DNA of 64,000 nt from Mesobacillus harenae (GCF_013343715.1 NZ_JABUNR010000001.1:423832-487831), one strand, 5' to 3'; positions 54,136 to 62,263 are shown, numbered from the stretch's first letter. Notes: generated by a model not told the origin, from the sequence alone. Numbers and translations: made by a program.

Positions 54136-54426
54136 CTAAAGCGTTACGCTAATTTCGCCATCTTCATTAATTTCAATGGTTGAATAACTGTAAAAGGGCT
54201 CTGTTGTTGTGATATCTGTATCTGGGTCCTCCAGGCTAGCTATATAGCTCTGATAGGCATCCGGGTCTTTAACTAAATGATAAAAATAAACCATTTTACC
54301 CTCTTCATCGTTCGTGGTCATACGTACAAAACGGTCATGGTATCTATCTTTAAACCAATTTTGTGCTTCCTCATGATTTTTGAAAATCGGCATATCGTCA
54401 ACGAGATGCTCAATATCGAAATCCAT
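54136..54426 (-). CDS. Hypothetical acidic protein, 96 aa
   Basis: Begins MDFDIEHLVDDMPIFKNHEEAQNWFKDRYHDRF; strongly acidic, soluble alpha/beta. AAAGGAGGGTG is spaced 9 nt from the ATG at 54426, and an in-frame GTG at 54435 lies within it. The family is not recognised. Monocistronic. Confidence 0.6.
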   Translation of the reverse strand: MDFDIEHLVDDMPIFKNHEEAQNWFKDRYHDRFVRMTTNDEEGKMVYFYHLVKDPDAYQSYIASLEDPDTDITTTEPFYSYSTIEINEDGEISVTL

Positions 54427-54656
54427 CGAATTCACCCTCCTTTCACTGTTACATATTGTGCCCTTAAGGAACGGGTTTATGATTAGCTATTCCTTTGAGG
54501 TTTGGATTGTTTTTGGATGAGGACCAACCATCGTAAAGGATTAACGCGGTTGGTTATGGTACAACTTAGAATAATTATCGTTAAGGAATATATTGTTTTT
54601 TTATGGAATATAATTATAAACTAGGCTTGAGCTCCTTCAAACAATACCTGATGTTT

Positions 54657-54890
54657 TAAAAAGGCCTGGTTTCGTGAACTTTGTTGCTATTTAAAAAATG
54701 CAGTCGTTGATTTCCGCTTCAGATGCTCGCTTTCCGCGGGGCGGGCGGTGAGCCTCCTCGACGCATTAGCGTCTGTGGGGTCTCACCTGTCCCGCAGCTC
54801 CCGCTGGAGTCTCGCACCTTCCGCTCCAATCAACTTTAGTTTTCAAAACTCATGCAAGAACAACAGTCTTTTAGAAAAGAGCCTTTCAAA
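54657..54890. repeat. MITE-like element, copy 2
   Basis: Outer ends AAAAAGGCCTGG (left) and AGAGCCTTTC (right), inner ends GTTGATT (54706) and AATCAAC (54828-54834). The body has CTCGCTTTCCGCGGGGCGG, GAGCCTCCTCGACGC, CTGTGGGGTCTCACCTGTC, CCGCAGCTCCCGC. Related to 37637-37858. Confidence 0.7.
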
Positions 54891-55004
54891 AAGATGCAAA
54901 TCAGTAATCTAATGGCCAATAAATTTATCTGAAATCATTTAAATTAAGTCTAATACTTTCTCCAACGCCTGAAGGATCAAGTACAACTCGTACAAGAAAA
55001 AACG

Positions 55005-55042
55005 AAAAAAGAGACCGGGCGATTTAACACCTGGTATCTCTT
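55005..55042 (-). terminator. Terminator after the yneR-like gene
   Basis: Minus strand AAGAGATACCAGG and CCCGGTCTCTT arms followed by TTTT. Confidence 0.7.
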
Positions 55043-55126
55043 ATGACTAATTAGTAGTTTCTGATCTCCGTTTGTCCAATGATCGGGATTGCATAGCTTC
55101 CCAAGAGCGTGGAAGTCTGGACTTAC

Positions 55127-55420
55127 TTATTGGCTTTCCTTGTAGAATGCGAAAATTTCTTGAGCTTCTGTACTGTATTTGATTTCTACATCGGTATCAT
55201 TAAAGAACCAGGCATCATTGGATTCCACATAAAAAGTGATTCCTTCGATTTCCTGCTCTTCACCTAATACATGCGGAGTTTCCTTTGAAAATGCGAGGGA
55301 GTAACCTTTATTTTTTTTACCAAAACCTGCATATTGCGGGTATAACCGGATATAAAAAGGCTTTTGCGATTGAAATTCATTTTCGAACCATTTGTATGCG
55401 TTATTTTCTATTAAAATCAT
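55127..55420 (-). CDS. yneR: HesB/YneR family protein (iron-sulfur biogenesis fold)
   Basis: 97 aa: MILIENNAYKWFENEF, PFYIRLYPQYAGFGKKNKGYSLAFS, ITFYVESNDAWFFNDTDVEIKY. This is the YneR branch of the HesB/IscA fold. The three conserved Cys of IscA scaffolds are missing, so classic cluster assembly is unlikely and its role is unclear. AAAGGGTGG lies ahead of the ATG at 55420; a further in-frame ATG at 55441 is upstream of that site. Confidence 0.75.
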   Translation of the reverse strand: MILIENNAYKWFENEFQSQKPFYIRLYPQYAGFGKKNKGYSLAFSKETPHVLGEEQEIEGITFYVESNDAWFFNDTDVEIKYSTEAQEIFAFYKESQ

Positions 55421-55552
55421 TTTATTGCACCACCCTTTCATAGTTTAAGTTTAATTTTTTCATAAGCAATTGTCTGTGTTTGTTATCACAGAAAAGGGGA
55501 GCAGGTTTAAAGTGTCATAAAATTGCCAAAAGTACTCTCGCTTAAATCACAC

Positions 55553-55582
55553 AAAAAAAGCAGAGCCGTTTGGGGTCTGCTT
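55553..55582 (-). terminator. Terminator after the radical SAM gene
   Basis: Minus strand AAGCAGA and TCTGCTT arms followed by TTTTTT. Confidence 0.75.
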
Positions 55583-55592
55583 AAACATCTGT

Positions 55593-56777
55593 TCAAACCG
55601 TTGCTTCTATTTTCCTCATTGCTTCCGGTATGTAAACGCAGAAAGGTTCGCTCTCTAAATAATCTCCAGTTACTGCATAAGTGCGGGAACGAGAGCCGCC
55701 GCATACAAATCGATATTCGCAAACTCCGCATTTTCCTTTATAAAGATTAGGGTTACGCAGTTCTTTTAAAACAGGAGCCTCACGGTAAATTTCAGCTAGG
55801 GAAGCTTCTCGGACATTCCCAGCCTTGATTGGCAATAAACCGCTTGGAAGAACATCTCCCACATGTGAAACAAAGATAAACCCATTTCCGTCGTTAACAC
55901 CTTTAGGGGCCCGCTTTAAACCGTCTATGACTGAAGCCATATCCTTTGTGAGGGTGTCCTCATACCGAATTTCTCCGCGGTCGACAATGTGTTCTTTTGC
56001 CTTCTGTTGAAAAACGACGCGGCGGTAATGCTGGGCAGCCGTTGTTTTGATATCATAAGGAGCTGTTTTGCTGAGCTTATATAGCCAGCGGAATACTTTT
56101 TCATGCTCAGCAGGTGTTAAACAATCATCCATTTGTCCCCGGCCTGTTGGCACAAGCAGAAATATGTACCACATGACTACCTTGAGTTCCTTCATTAGCT
56201 CAGCCATTTCTTCAAGATGATGATAATTATAACGTGAAATGACTGTATTAAGCTGAAGTGGCATGTTTAGTTCATTTAGATATTTAACTTTTTCCAGTGT
56301 TAAATCGAATGATCCGGGTGTGCCCCGGAAATGATCATGAATTTCTGGTGTCGGGCCGTCGAGGCTAAATGCCCATCGTGACAAGCCGGCTTGTTTAGCT
56401 CTCTTCATTCGTTCCTTTGTCACATTTTCTGTTGCACTAGGTGTCATTGAAACCCGCATTCCTTTTTTTACAGCATAGTCTGCTAGTTCAAAAAGATCTT
56501 CCCTCATCATGCAGTCTCCACCTGTAAAAACAAGCATGGGATTATTCATTTTGTAAATCTGGTCAATTAATGTTAAGCCTTCTTCATGAGTCAGTTCGCG
56601 GGGATCAGGTGATATTTGGGCATCTGCACGGCAATGTATACATTTTAGCTGACAAGCTCGTGTCACTTCCCAAATCACAATGTAAGGATTTTCGTTATAG
56701 TCGATTAAACTTCCAGGGTGCCCTCCGGTATGAGGGTGTCCATTTCCATGTGGATGCATTTGTATCTTCATCACCAA
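55593..56777 (-). CDS. Radical SAM/SPASM protein, TIGR04053-like
   Basis: 394 aa. The radical SAM cluster motif is CQLKCIHC (C-x3-C-x2-C, about residues 42-49), with GGD at 86 and the SAM-barrel strands following. The C-terminal SPASM part has CGVCEYRFVCGGSRSRTYA and a late SEPFCVY cysteine, the set for auxiliary [4Fe-4S] clusters. The N-terminus is His/Gly-rich (MHPHGNGHPHTGGHPG). The pattern agrees with the TIGR04053 family as I recall it; relatives act in peptide maturation or heme-type chemistry. The closest small gene is the GCMGCGC peptide at 56946, transcribed divergently. Confidence 0.82.
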   Translation of the reverse strand: MVMKIQMHPHGNGHPHTGGHPGSLIDYNENPYIVIWEVTRACQLKCIHCRADAQISPDPRELTHEEGLTLIDQIYKMNNPMLVFTGGDCMMREDLFELADYAVKKGMRVSMTPSATENVTKERMKRAKQAGLSRWAFSLDGPTPEIHDHFRGTPGSFDLTLEKVKYLNELNMPLQLNTVISRYNYHHLEEMAELMKELKVVMWYIFLLVPTGRGQMDDCLTPAEHEKVFRWLYKLSKTAPYDIKTTAAQHYRRVVFQQKAKEHIVDRGEIRYEDTLTKDMASVIDGLKRAPKGVNDGNGFIFVSHVGDVLPSGLLPIKAGNVREASLAEIYREAPVLKELRNPNLYKGKCGVCEYRFVCGGSRSRTYAVTGDYLESEPFCVYIPEAMRKIEATV

Positions 56778-56945
56778 TCTTTTTGTTTTTTACATACAAA
56801 CAATCCTGCTGTTAACTAGTTTGTATAGGTTTATTATAAAATTAGAAGACAGATCTGGAGTCTTTGAATGTTACAATTAATCTACAAAAGGCCGACGATA
56901 TTATGACGTTAAACCGCGATGATAGGATTGATCGAGGGGTGAAAA

Positions 56946-57098
56946 ATGAAAAGTAAAAGAAGCAAAACTGAAAGCAAGGTGGATGGAGTTTTGAAGGCTA
57001 GCTTACCTTTTGATATCGGATGTATGGGTTGCGGTTGTTTACCAGCAAGTGTGCTATTGATAGGACTGGTTATCTATGCAGGAGCTTCTTTAATTTAA
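56946..57098 (+). CDS. 50-aa peptide with GCMGCGC motif, divergent from the radical SAM gene
   Basis: A strong GAGGGGTG ribosome site lies 4-5 nt from the ATG. A basic N-terminus (MKSKRSKTESK) is followed by VDGVLKASLPFDIGCMGCGC, LPASVLLIGLVIYAG and ASLI. Three Cys lie within six residues, right before a hydrophobic helix. It could be a membrane-anchored microprotein, a metal-binding peptide, or a precursor (leader plus Cys core) for the radical SAM/SPASM enzyme encoded 169 bp away. No family recognised. Confidence 0.6.
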   Translation: MKSKRSKTESKVDGVLKASLPFDIGCMGCGCLPASVLLIGLVIYAGASLI

Positions 57099-57213
57099 AT
57101 AGTCAGAAAAAAATTTCGATTCTGAAACATAAATCGCCTGAGCATCGTCTAATTACACAGGATCACTTGATTAATCTTTGATACATAGGATGAACGAATG
57201 GGGGAGTGCTCAG

Positions 57214-57678
57214 GTGGTAAAATCTCATGTTTTTGGGGCAGGGTTGTTTTTGTTGGCTGCTTTTGGCTTAAGTTGGAGCCTGTACAATCAATATACACCT
57301 AAACCCCCCAATGGTCGGTTGGCAACCGTGGAAGATAAAGTAGTGATGGAGTCTGGCACTTATTCTTGGGAGCGGTGGGGGCGGTCGGCAACGGCTAATT
57401 TTTTGGGTGATCCAACTGGAGTGGTTCGAGACAATGAGCCACTGATTGTTGAAACAACCGACACGCTCGAATTCACCTTTGATTCTGTGCCTGCCTCAAT
57501 TGATTGTTATTTGTGGGAAATGGATACTGGTGAAGTAGTATACAGTGGCGGGTTAAATGAAAGAACATTACAGTTTGAACAATGGAATGTGAGCCCGGGT
57601 GACTATGCAATAGAAGTACGAGCAAAATGGGCAGAAGGTTATGTTCTTTATCATGCAAGGATTCTGGTACCGGAGTAA
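57214..57678 (+). CDS. Membrane-anchored protein with Ig-like extracellular domain
   Basis: 154 aa. One N-terminal helix (FGAGLFLLAAFGLSWSLYNQY) then an extracytoplasmic, beta-rich domain: GTYSWERWGRSATANF, DNEPLIVETTDTLEFTF, SIDCYLWEMDTG, GDYAIEVRAKWAEGYVLYHARILV. The Y-x-W start and W-containing last hairpin resemble the domain of the protein at 35998. The GTG at 57214 is 7-8 nt behind GGGGGAG; an ATG at 57190 is weakly preceded. Function unknown. Confidence 0.55.
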   Translation: MVKSHVFGAGLFLLAAFGLSWSLYNQYTPKPPNGRLATVEDKVVMESGTYSWERWGRSATANFLGDPTGVVRDNEPLIVETTDTLEFTFDSVPASIDCYLWEMDTGEVVYSGGLNERTLQFEQWNVSPGDYAIEVRAKWAEGYVLYHARILVPE

Positions 57679-57810
57679 TGGTAATCTTTCAGCCTGTCCC
57701 CACATTCAGGTTATTTTAGCTGCTATGCATGCTAAAAACACATCTCCTTTACATAAAATGGCTGCGATTTGTTTGTCTGATGGGAAAAATCGGAAAAACG
57801 TGGTTGTAAA

Positions 57811-57847
57811 AACTAATGTTATTAGTTATAATACTAATAGTATTAGT
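57811..57847. promoter_or_regulatory. Double operator ahead of the MBL-TetR operon
   Basis: Two copies of ACTAAT-N3-ATTAGT: AACTAATGTTATTAGTT (57811-57827) and ACTAATAGTATTAGT (57833-57847), centres 21 bp apart (two helical turns), lying just before the ribosome site. The likely ligand is the TetR protein encoded second in the operon. Confidence 0.7.
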
Positions 57848-57864
57848 TTTCTGGAGGGATGATA

Positions 57865-58572
57865 ATGAAAGTTCAAAGCTATGGCCAGGTACACCAGATT
57901 TCTTTTTTAGCTAATTTTTTTCCTGTGAATTGCTATTTAATAGAAGAAGACAGTGAATTAACACTAATTGATGCGGCTTTGCCATATAGCATGAATGGAA
58001 TTTTAAAGACGGCAGCGATGATTGGAAAGCCAATTACACGAATCCTTTTAACGCATGCACATGATGATCATGTAGGAGCGTTAGACCGTTTGAAAGTAGT
58101 ACTGCCAGAGGCCAAGGTATATATATCAAGCCGTGACGCAAAGCTTTTAGCGGGGGACAAAACCCTAGAGCCGGGAGAAACACAGCTGCCGATTAGGGGA
58201 GGGGTTCCTAAAAAGGTTCACACCCGTCCTGATATCCTTGTAAAAGAGGGTGACCAAATTGGATCTTTAACAGCCTTTTTGTCACCTGGCCATACACCTG
58301 GATCAATGTCTTTTTTAGATAGCCGAAGCAGAGCGCTTATTGCCGGTGATGCGTACCAAACGAGAGGAGGCGTAGCGGTGTCAGGAAGAATGAAGTTATT
58401 ATTTCCGTTTCCTGCTCTTGCAACATGGAGCAGGAAGGATGCTGCCCTCAGCGCAAAAAAACTGTTAGACTTGTCGCCGTCTCTTCTTGCGGTTGGACAT
58501 GGAAATGTTCTAGTGAGTCCACAGCGGGCAATGGAATTAGCAATTAAGGAAACAGAAGAGGGCGTGGTTTAG
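57865..58572 (+). CDS. MBL-fold metallo-hydrolase
   Basis: 235 aa metallo-beta-lactamase fold enzyme. THAHDDHVGALDRL holds the HxHxDH zinc motif; FLSPGHTPGSMSFLD and AGDAYQTRGG give further ligands, and AVGHGNVL ends the active site. The substrate is unknown (thioester, lactone or other). GGAGGG is 6 nt before the ATG at 57865; an ATG at 57859 touches that site. It is directly followed by the TetR gene and led by the double operator. Confidence 0.87.
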   Translation: MKVQSYGQVHQISFLANFFPVNCYLIEEDSELTLIDAALPYSMNGILKTAAMIGKPITRILLTHAHDDHVGALDRLKVVLPEAKVYISSRDAKLLAGDKTLEPGETQLPIRGGVPKKVHTRPDILVKEGDQIGSLTAFLSPGHTPGSMSFLDSRSRALIAGDAYQTRGGVAVSGRMKLLFPFPALATWSRKDAALSAKKLLDLSPSLLAVGHGNVLVSPQRAMELAIKETEEGVV

Positions 58573-59133
58573 ATGGCAAGACGTGGTCTCGATCAACTGG
58601 CGATTTTACAGGCAGCAATTGAAATCATAGATCGAATTGGGTTTAGGAGCCTCACTATGGCAAGTCTTGCACAAAAGCTCAATATAAAAACGCCTTCCCT
58701 CTATAACCATATTGAAAGTCTTGATCACCTTCGAAATCGATTGGCATTACATGGACTGATAAAACTAAGAGATAGAATGACGGATGCAGCAGTTGGCAGT
58801 AAAGGAGAGGAAGCGATTCTGGAAATTGGGCAGTGTTATGTGGAGTTTGTTCGGTTGCACCCAGGGCTTTACGAAGCAGCAATGGCTGCTGGGCCCGATG
58901 CGAGCAGTGACATAAAAGCCGCAGGAGAAGATATTGTTAATCTATTGCTTAAAGTTTTAAAACCTTTTAACTTGAATGAAGTAGAAGCACTCCACACAGT
59001 TAGAGGATTAAGAAGCATTGTGCATGGATTTTCATCTTTAGAGCAATGGGGGGGAGGTTTTAACCTTACTCTAGATGTAAATGAAAGTTTGAGGCATCTG
59101 CTGAACACTTATTTAAGAGGAATAAAAGTTTAA
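58573..59133 (+). CDS. TetR/AcrR family regulator with WHG domain
   Basis: 186 aa. N-terminal HTH: ILQAAIEIIDRIGFRSLTMASLAQKLNIKTPSLYNHI. C-terminal ligand domain with the RGLRSIVHGF segment and WGGG of the WHG-type (TetR_C_33). It starts at the base after the MBL stop. The ACTAAT-N3-ATTAGT sites upstream of the operon fit autoregulation with the hydrolase as the inducible enzyme. Confidence 0.85.
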   Translation: MARRGLDQLAILQAAIEIIDRIGFRSLTMASLAQKLNIKTPSLYNHIESLDHLRNRLALHGLIKLRDRMTDAAVGSKGEEAILEIGQCYVEFVRLHPGLYEAAMAAGPDASSDIKAAGEDIVNLLLKVLKPFNLNEVEALHTVRGLRSIVHGFSSLEQWGGGFNLTLDVNESLRHLLNTYLRGIKV

Positions 59134-59606
59134 AACTGCATGATGGGGAAAGTTAAAAGATTTATATAGGAATTAGTTTCGTGAGATTTTGAAAAAAACA
59201 TAGGTATTAAGAACTGTGTTTGGTGGAGGATTTCAAGTATGCCATTTATACAACAAATAAAAGAATCCATGTTTAATCAGGTTTATATCTAGTAAGTTAG
59301 CAAACTGACAATCCTGAACAGAGTCTATATACCTAATTTGAGTAGGTAGTTTTACAGTTTCGCTCCAAAGTTACAGCATGTTTAAGCTTATATTTCAGGA
59401 GTGTTACACAAAAATCAAATTTTTCGAAAAAAAAGGCCTGAATCCCTTGTAGCAGTAGGGATTCAGGCTTTTTCTCTTTCCAGGGTAAGCGTAAACATGC
59501 TGGTAACTATTACCTTCATACCCATTTTTTATAGATTTTCTTCTAGTAAAATTAACTCTACTATTAAGCTTGTAAACAGCGAATAAAAAGGGAGTTGCAA
59601 ACATAC
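59134..59606. other. Gene-free stretch with a strong terminator
   Basis: No supported gene. A 17-codon frame (59239-59292) has a good GGTGGAGGA ribosome site and could be the remnant of a lost gene or a very small peptide. A strong hairpin sits at 59430-59475. Confidence 0.4.
59430..59475 (+). terminator. Strong terminator of unknown transcript
   Basis: GCCTGAATCCCT and AGGGATTCAGGC perfect 12-bp arms followed by TTTTT. It lies 300 bp after the TetR gene; the transcript it ends may include the small frame at 59239. Confidence 0.85.
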
Positions 59607-60629
59607 ATGAAAAAACAATTACTTACAGTGGCTGCAACAGCCGGTATCTTTTTCACATCATTCAACGGAGCTGCAAGTGCACATGATAAAGTACACACGG
59701 TGAAATCTGGTGATTCTTTATGGGCACTTTCTAAATCATATAATGTATCAATCAATAATATTCAATCTTGGAACGGTTTATCTGGCTCAACTATATATGT
59801 AAATCAGAAATTATCCGTTCTTGCACCACATAGCCATTCGACAACTACTGCTGCTGCACCTGCTTCTGGCACAACAACTTATACAGTGAAATCTGGCGAT
59901 ACTTTATGGGGAATATCAAAAAGCTACGGAGTAACTATTAATACATTAAAGTCTCTTAATGGATTAAAGTCCGACATTATCCATCCGGGGAAAAAATTAC
60001 AGGTGAAAGGAACAGCTACTAAAGCTGTGGCTGCACCAGTAAGCAATACTAGCACAGGAAGTTATACTGTTAAAAGCGGAGACTCTTTATCAGTTATTGC
60101 TAGTCGCCATAAAATATCGGTTTCAAACCTAAAATCTCTTAATGGATTAAACTCAAATGTTATTCATCCTGGACAAGTTTTAAAAGTGACTGGAACAGCG
60201 TCATCTGCACCAGCACCAACAAACGTATCTAATAATTCAACAACAGTCATGGCTACTTATCCGACTTCCAATAAGGTGAGTGCGTTAGTATCTGAAGCCA
60301 AAAAACACATTGGTACTCCATATGTATGGGGCGGAAGCACAACTGCAGGCTTTGATTGCAGCGGTTATTTACAATTTGTATTTAACAAGGCTGGAGTTTC
60401 TATTCCAAGAACTGTTTCTGATATCTGGAATGCTTCTAAATCAGTTTCTTCTCCAAAAGTAGGAGATCTCGTTTTCTTTGAAACATATAAACCAGGTCCA
60501 TCTCATGCAGGTATCTATCTTGGCGATAATAAATTTATCCATGCAGGATCTTCTCGTGGAGTAGAAATTAGTGACATGAACAATTCTTACTGGAAGCCAC
60601 GTTATTTAGGCGCCAAAACCGCACTATAA
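59607..60629 (+). CDS. LysM-NlpC/P60 peptidoglycan endopeptidase
   Basis: 340 aa secreted enzyme: signal peptide (1-about 25, ending SFNGAASA), three LysM domains (about 28-72, 92-136, 151-195; each TVKSGDSLW or similar, ending HPGK/NQK.L.V) joined by Thr/Ala-rich linkers, and a C-terminal NlpC/P60 domain (about 220-340) with FDCSGYLQFVF (catalytic Cys), HAGIYLGDNKFIHA (catalytic His). It cleaves D-Glu-diamino-acid bonds in wall peptides (LytE/CwlS type). The ATG is preferred, although GGGAG is 14 nt away; a TTG at 59595 is closer than ideal. Confidence 0.93.
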   Translation: MKKQLLTVAATAGIFFTSFNGAASAHDKVHTVKSGDSLWALSKSYNVSINNIQSWNGLSGSTIYVNQKLSVLAPHSHSTTTAAAPASGTTTYTVKSGDTLWGISKSYGVTINTLKSLNGLKSDIIHPGKKLQVKGTATKAVAAPVSNTSTGSYTVKSGDSLSVIASRHKISVSNLKSLNGLNSNVIHPGQVLKVTGTASSAPAPTNVSNNSTTVMATYPTSNKVSALVSEAKKHIGTPYVWGGSTTAGFDCSGYLQFVFNKAGVSIPRTVSDIWNASKSVSSPKVGDLVFFETYKPGPSHAGIYLGDNKFIHAGSSRGVEISDMNNSYWKPRYLGAKTAL

Positions 60630-60668
60630 TATAAGTTATTATTAATATAACCAATCTAGTAAACTTTT

Positions 60669-60700
60669 AAACCTCCTTTTTGGAGGTTTTTATTTTTTTG
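60669..60700 (+). terminator. Terminator after the endopeptidase gene
   Basis: AAACCTCC and GGAGGTTT arms followed by TTATTTTTTT. Confidence 0.8.
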
Positions 60701-60714
60701 TGAAAAACCATTAA

Positions 60715-60751
60715 TTAAAAAAGCCGTTCTGGATGTCCAGAGCGGCTTTGG
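60715..60751 (-). terminator. Terminator of the BA3454-like gene
   Basis: Minus strand AAAGCCGCTCTGGA and TCCAGAACGGCTTT arms followed by TTTAATT. Confidence 0.75.
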
Positions 60752-60759
60752 TGTGTGAA

Positions 60760-60900
60760 TCAGATATATGAAATCCATTGTTTTCTCACTTGCTGATGGG
60801 CCTGACGCATAATTTCATCCTTAGATGCTTCCCTAGGTGCTATCACGTTCGTTCGATAACTTCTTCCTGAAAAATTTACAACAACTGTTACTTCAACCAT
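60760..60900 (-). CDS. BA3454-type small stress-response protein
   Basis: 46 aa: MVEVTVVVNFSGRSYRTNVI, then APREASKDEIMRQAHQQVRKQW. The strand-strand-helix layout and the ending QVRKQW agree with the 'BA3454 family stress response protein' of the Bacillus cereus group and relatives. AAAGGA lies 11 nt before the ATG and a terminator follows, so it is a single-gene unit. Role at molecular level unknown. Confidence 0.7.
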   Translation of the reverse strand: MVEVTVVVNFSGRSYRTNVIAPREASKDEIMRQAHQQVRKQWISYI

Positions 60901-61020
60901 AAAACAAAATCCTTTCTTTTCATGTTTATATAGTAGTGAAAGATAGTATGCTTACTCCAACACTCTCCATGTCTTATATATATATCCACCAATGAAGATA
61001 GCGAAACATATTGCTAAAAA

Positions 61021-61062
61021 GGTGACAGGCACCATCCAGAAAACTGGATGGTGCCTGTCACC
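61021..61062. repeat. Perfect 19-bp palindromic repeat
   Basis: GGTGACAGGCACCATCCAG, loop AAAA, then the exact complement. A truncated version lies at 62221-62253. It is a short mobile-looking palindrome common in Bacillus intergenic DNA; it could also act as a transcription barrier. Confidence 0.8.
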
Positions 61063-61069
61063 CTTTAGG

Positions 61070-61255
61070 TTATTCAGGGTATGAGATATGTACTCCTTGA
61101 ATGGTTCCTGGTTCGGTTTTGTCTTCTTGAAGGCTTTCCATGTATTGCTGGAACTCTTCTTGAAGCTTTTTTGGAGCGCCAGGCTTCAGATGCCAGTTGC
61201 CAGGTTCGTCAACAAAGTATGCAGTTTTCATAAAATCAGGGCGTTTTAAAGGCAT
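61070..61255 (-). CDS. Hypothetical protein, 61 aa
   Basis: Starts MPLKRPDFMKTAYFVDEPGNWHLKPGAPKKLQEEFQQY; soluble, not recognised. AAAGGA lies 12 nt before the ATG at 61255; an ATG at 61267 overlaps the ribosome site. Confidence 0.5.
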   Translation of the reverse strand: MPLKRPDFMKTAYFVDEPGNWHLKPGAPKKLQEEFQQYMESLQEDKTEPGTIQGVHISYPE

Positions 61256-61396
61256 AGCGGTAATCATTCCTTTCCTAATCCTTATTCTTTTGTTTTTTAA
61301 AGATTAATATACGGAAATAAGTTGAAGGTGTTATATCTCCATGAAGAAAGGGAACTATGCTATAATACGAAAAACATGATAAGAGAGGAAGATAAT

Positions 61397-62164
61397 ATGG
61401 ACGCAATAGGTAAAATTCCGGCTAGCATTCCTGAATTAAATATAATAAATAGTATCGGCGAAAATATTATTGTAGCAGATAAAGACTATAATGTAGCCTG
61501 GGTAAACCCAACAGCAGCTAGTCTATTAACCAATATTGCTCCCTTATTTGGCATGAATAATGCCAGCGAGATTATCGGTATGAACATGAATCATTTTCAT
61601 CAGAACCCAGATCATCAGAATCGTATTATGGGCCAGTTAGAAAAAAGCCACCGAGCCCGTATTAATATTAAGGATGAGTTTGTAACGGATATTATCATAA
61701 ATCCCATTTATAATAGCAATGAAATAAAAGGATATGTTGTCATGCTAATGGACGTGACAACAAAAGCAGAAGAAGAGAGCCGGAGGGAAAAATTAATTGA
61801 GGCTCTTTCAGTCCCAATTTTAAAAATATGGGATAAAACAATTGCGATCCCGCTGTTTGGAGGTTTTGATCTCGATCGGGGTGAGCTTCTCCTCACGAAA
61901 GTGCTCGAATATTGCACGGACCAGGGTATGGAGTATGTCCTGCTTGATGTCACAGGCTTAACAGAATGGACGGAAGAAACTGCCTCTTATTTAAAGAAGC
62001 TTGCCGATAGTTTAAAAATCATTGGTTCAGAGTGTATTTTTGTGGGAATGTCCCCTGAGCTAGCGATCGCCTTTGCGCATTACCAATTTAACTATCCAAC
62101 CTTATCGACAACACAGGATGGTTTGGAATATGTATTGAAAACAGAAAAACGAACTATTTTATAG
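61397..62164 (+). CDS. PAS-STAS protein (RsbR-like stressosome family)
   Basis: 255 aa. Residues about 15-130 form a PAS domain (NIINSIGENIIVADKDYNVAWVNPTAASLL ... GYVVMLMDVTTKA); residues about 145-250 form a STAS domain (LIEALSVPILKIWDKTIAIPLFGGFD, LLDVTGLTEW, SECIFVGMSPELA). This is the RsbR/YtvA architecture with a PAS sensor. The STAS has TGLTEW where RsbR-type proteins have a phosphorylated DISGV/T, so its phosphosite is uncertain. No NCRF-type Cys for flavin photochemistry is seen. GAGAGGAAG precedes the ATG. Confidence 0.78.
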   Translation: MDAIGKIPASIPELNIINSIGENIIVADKDYNVAWVNPTAASLLTNIAPLFGMNNASEIIGMNMNHFHQNPDHQNRIMGQLEKSHRARINIKDEFVTDIIINPIYNSNEIKGYVVMLMDVTTKAEEESRREKLIEALSVPILKIWDKTIAIPLFGGFDLDRGELLLTKVLEYCTDQGMEYVLLDVTGLTEWTEETASYLKKLADSLKIIGSECIFVGMSPELAIAFAHYQFNYPTLSTTQDGLEYVLKTEKRTIL

Positions 62165-62169
62165 TGGAC

Positions 62170-62200
62170 GAAACTCTTTCAAAAATGAAAGGGTTTTTTC
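62170..62200 (+). terminator. Terminator after the PAS-STAS gene
   Basis: AAACTCTTTCA and TGAAAGGGTTT arms followed by TTTTC. Confidence 0.75.
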
Positions 62201-62220
62201 TTTTTGTATAAAAGAAGAAA

Positions 62221-62253
62221 GCACCATCCCAAAAATGGATGGTGCCTGTCACC
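62221..62253. repeat. Truncated palindromic repeat
   Basis: GCACCATCC and GGATGGTGC arms, followed by CTGTCACC; the left CTGTCACC partner is missing. Relative of 61021-61062. Confidence 0.6.
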
Positions 62254-62263
62254 CTACTCAATC

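Larger units (their letters stand above)
54427..55126. other. 700-bp gene-free stretch holding the second MITE-like copy
   Basis: Apart from the repeat at 54657-54890 and the terminator at 55005 nothing coding is evident; AT-rich on both sides. Confidence 0.5.

Noticed and set aside
59239..59292. 17-codon frame with good ribosome site
   Set aside because: Too short to support from sequence alone; noted in the stretch description instead of being called a gene.
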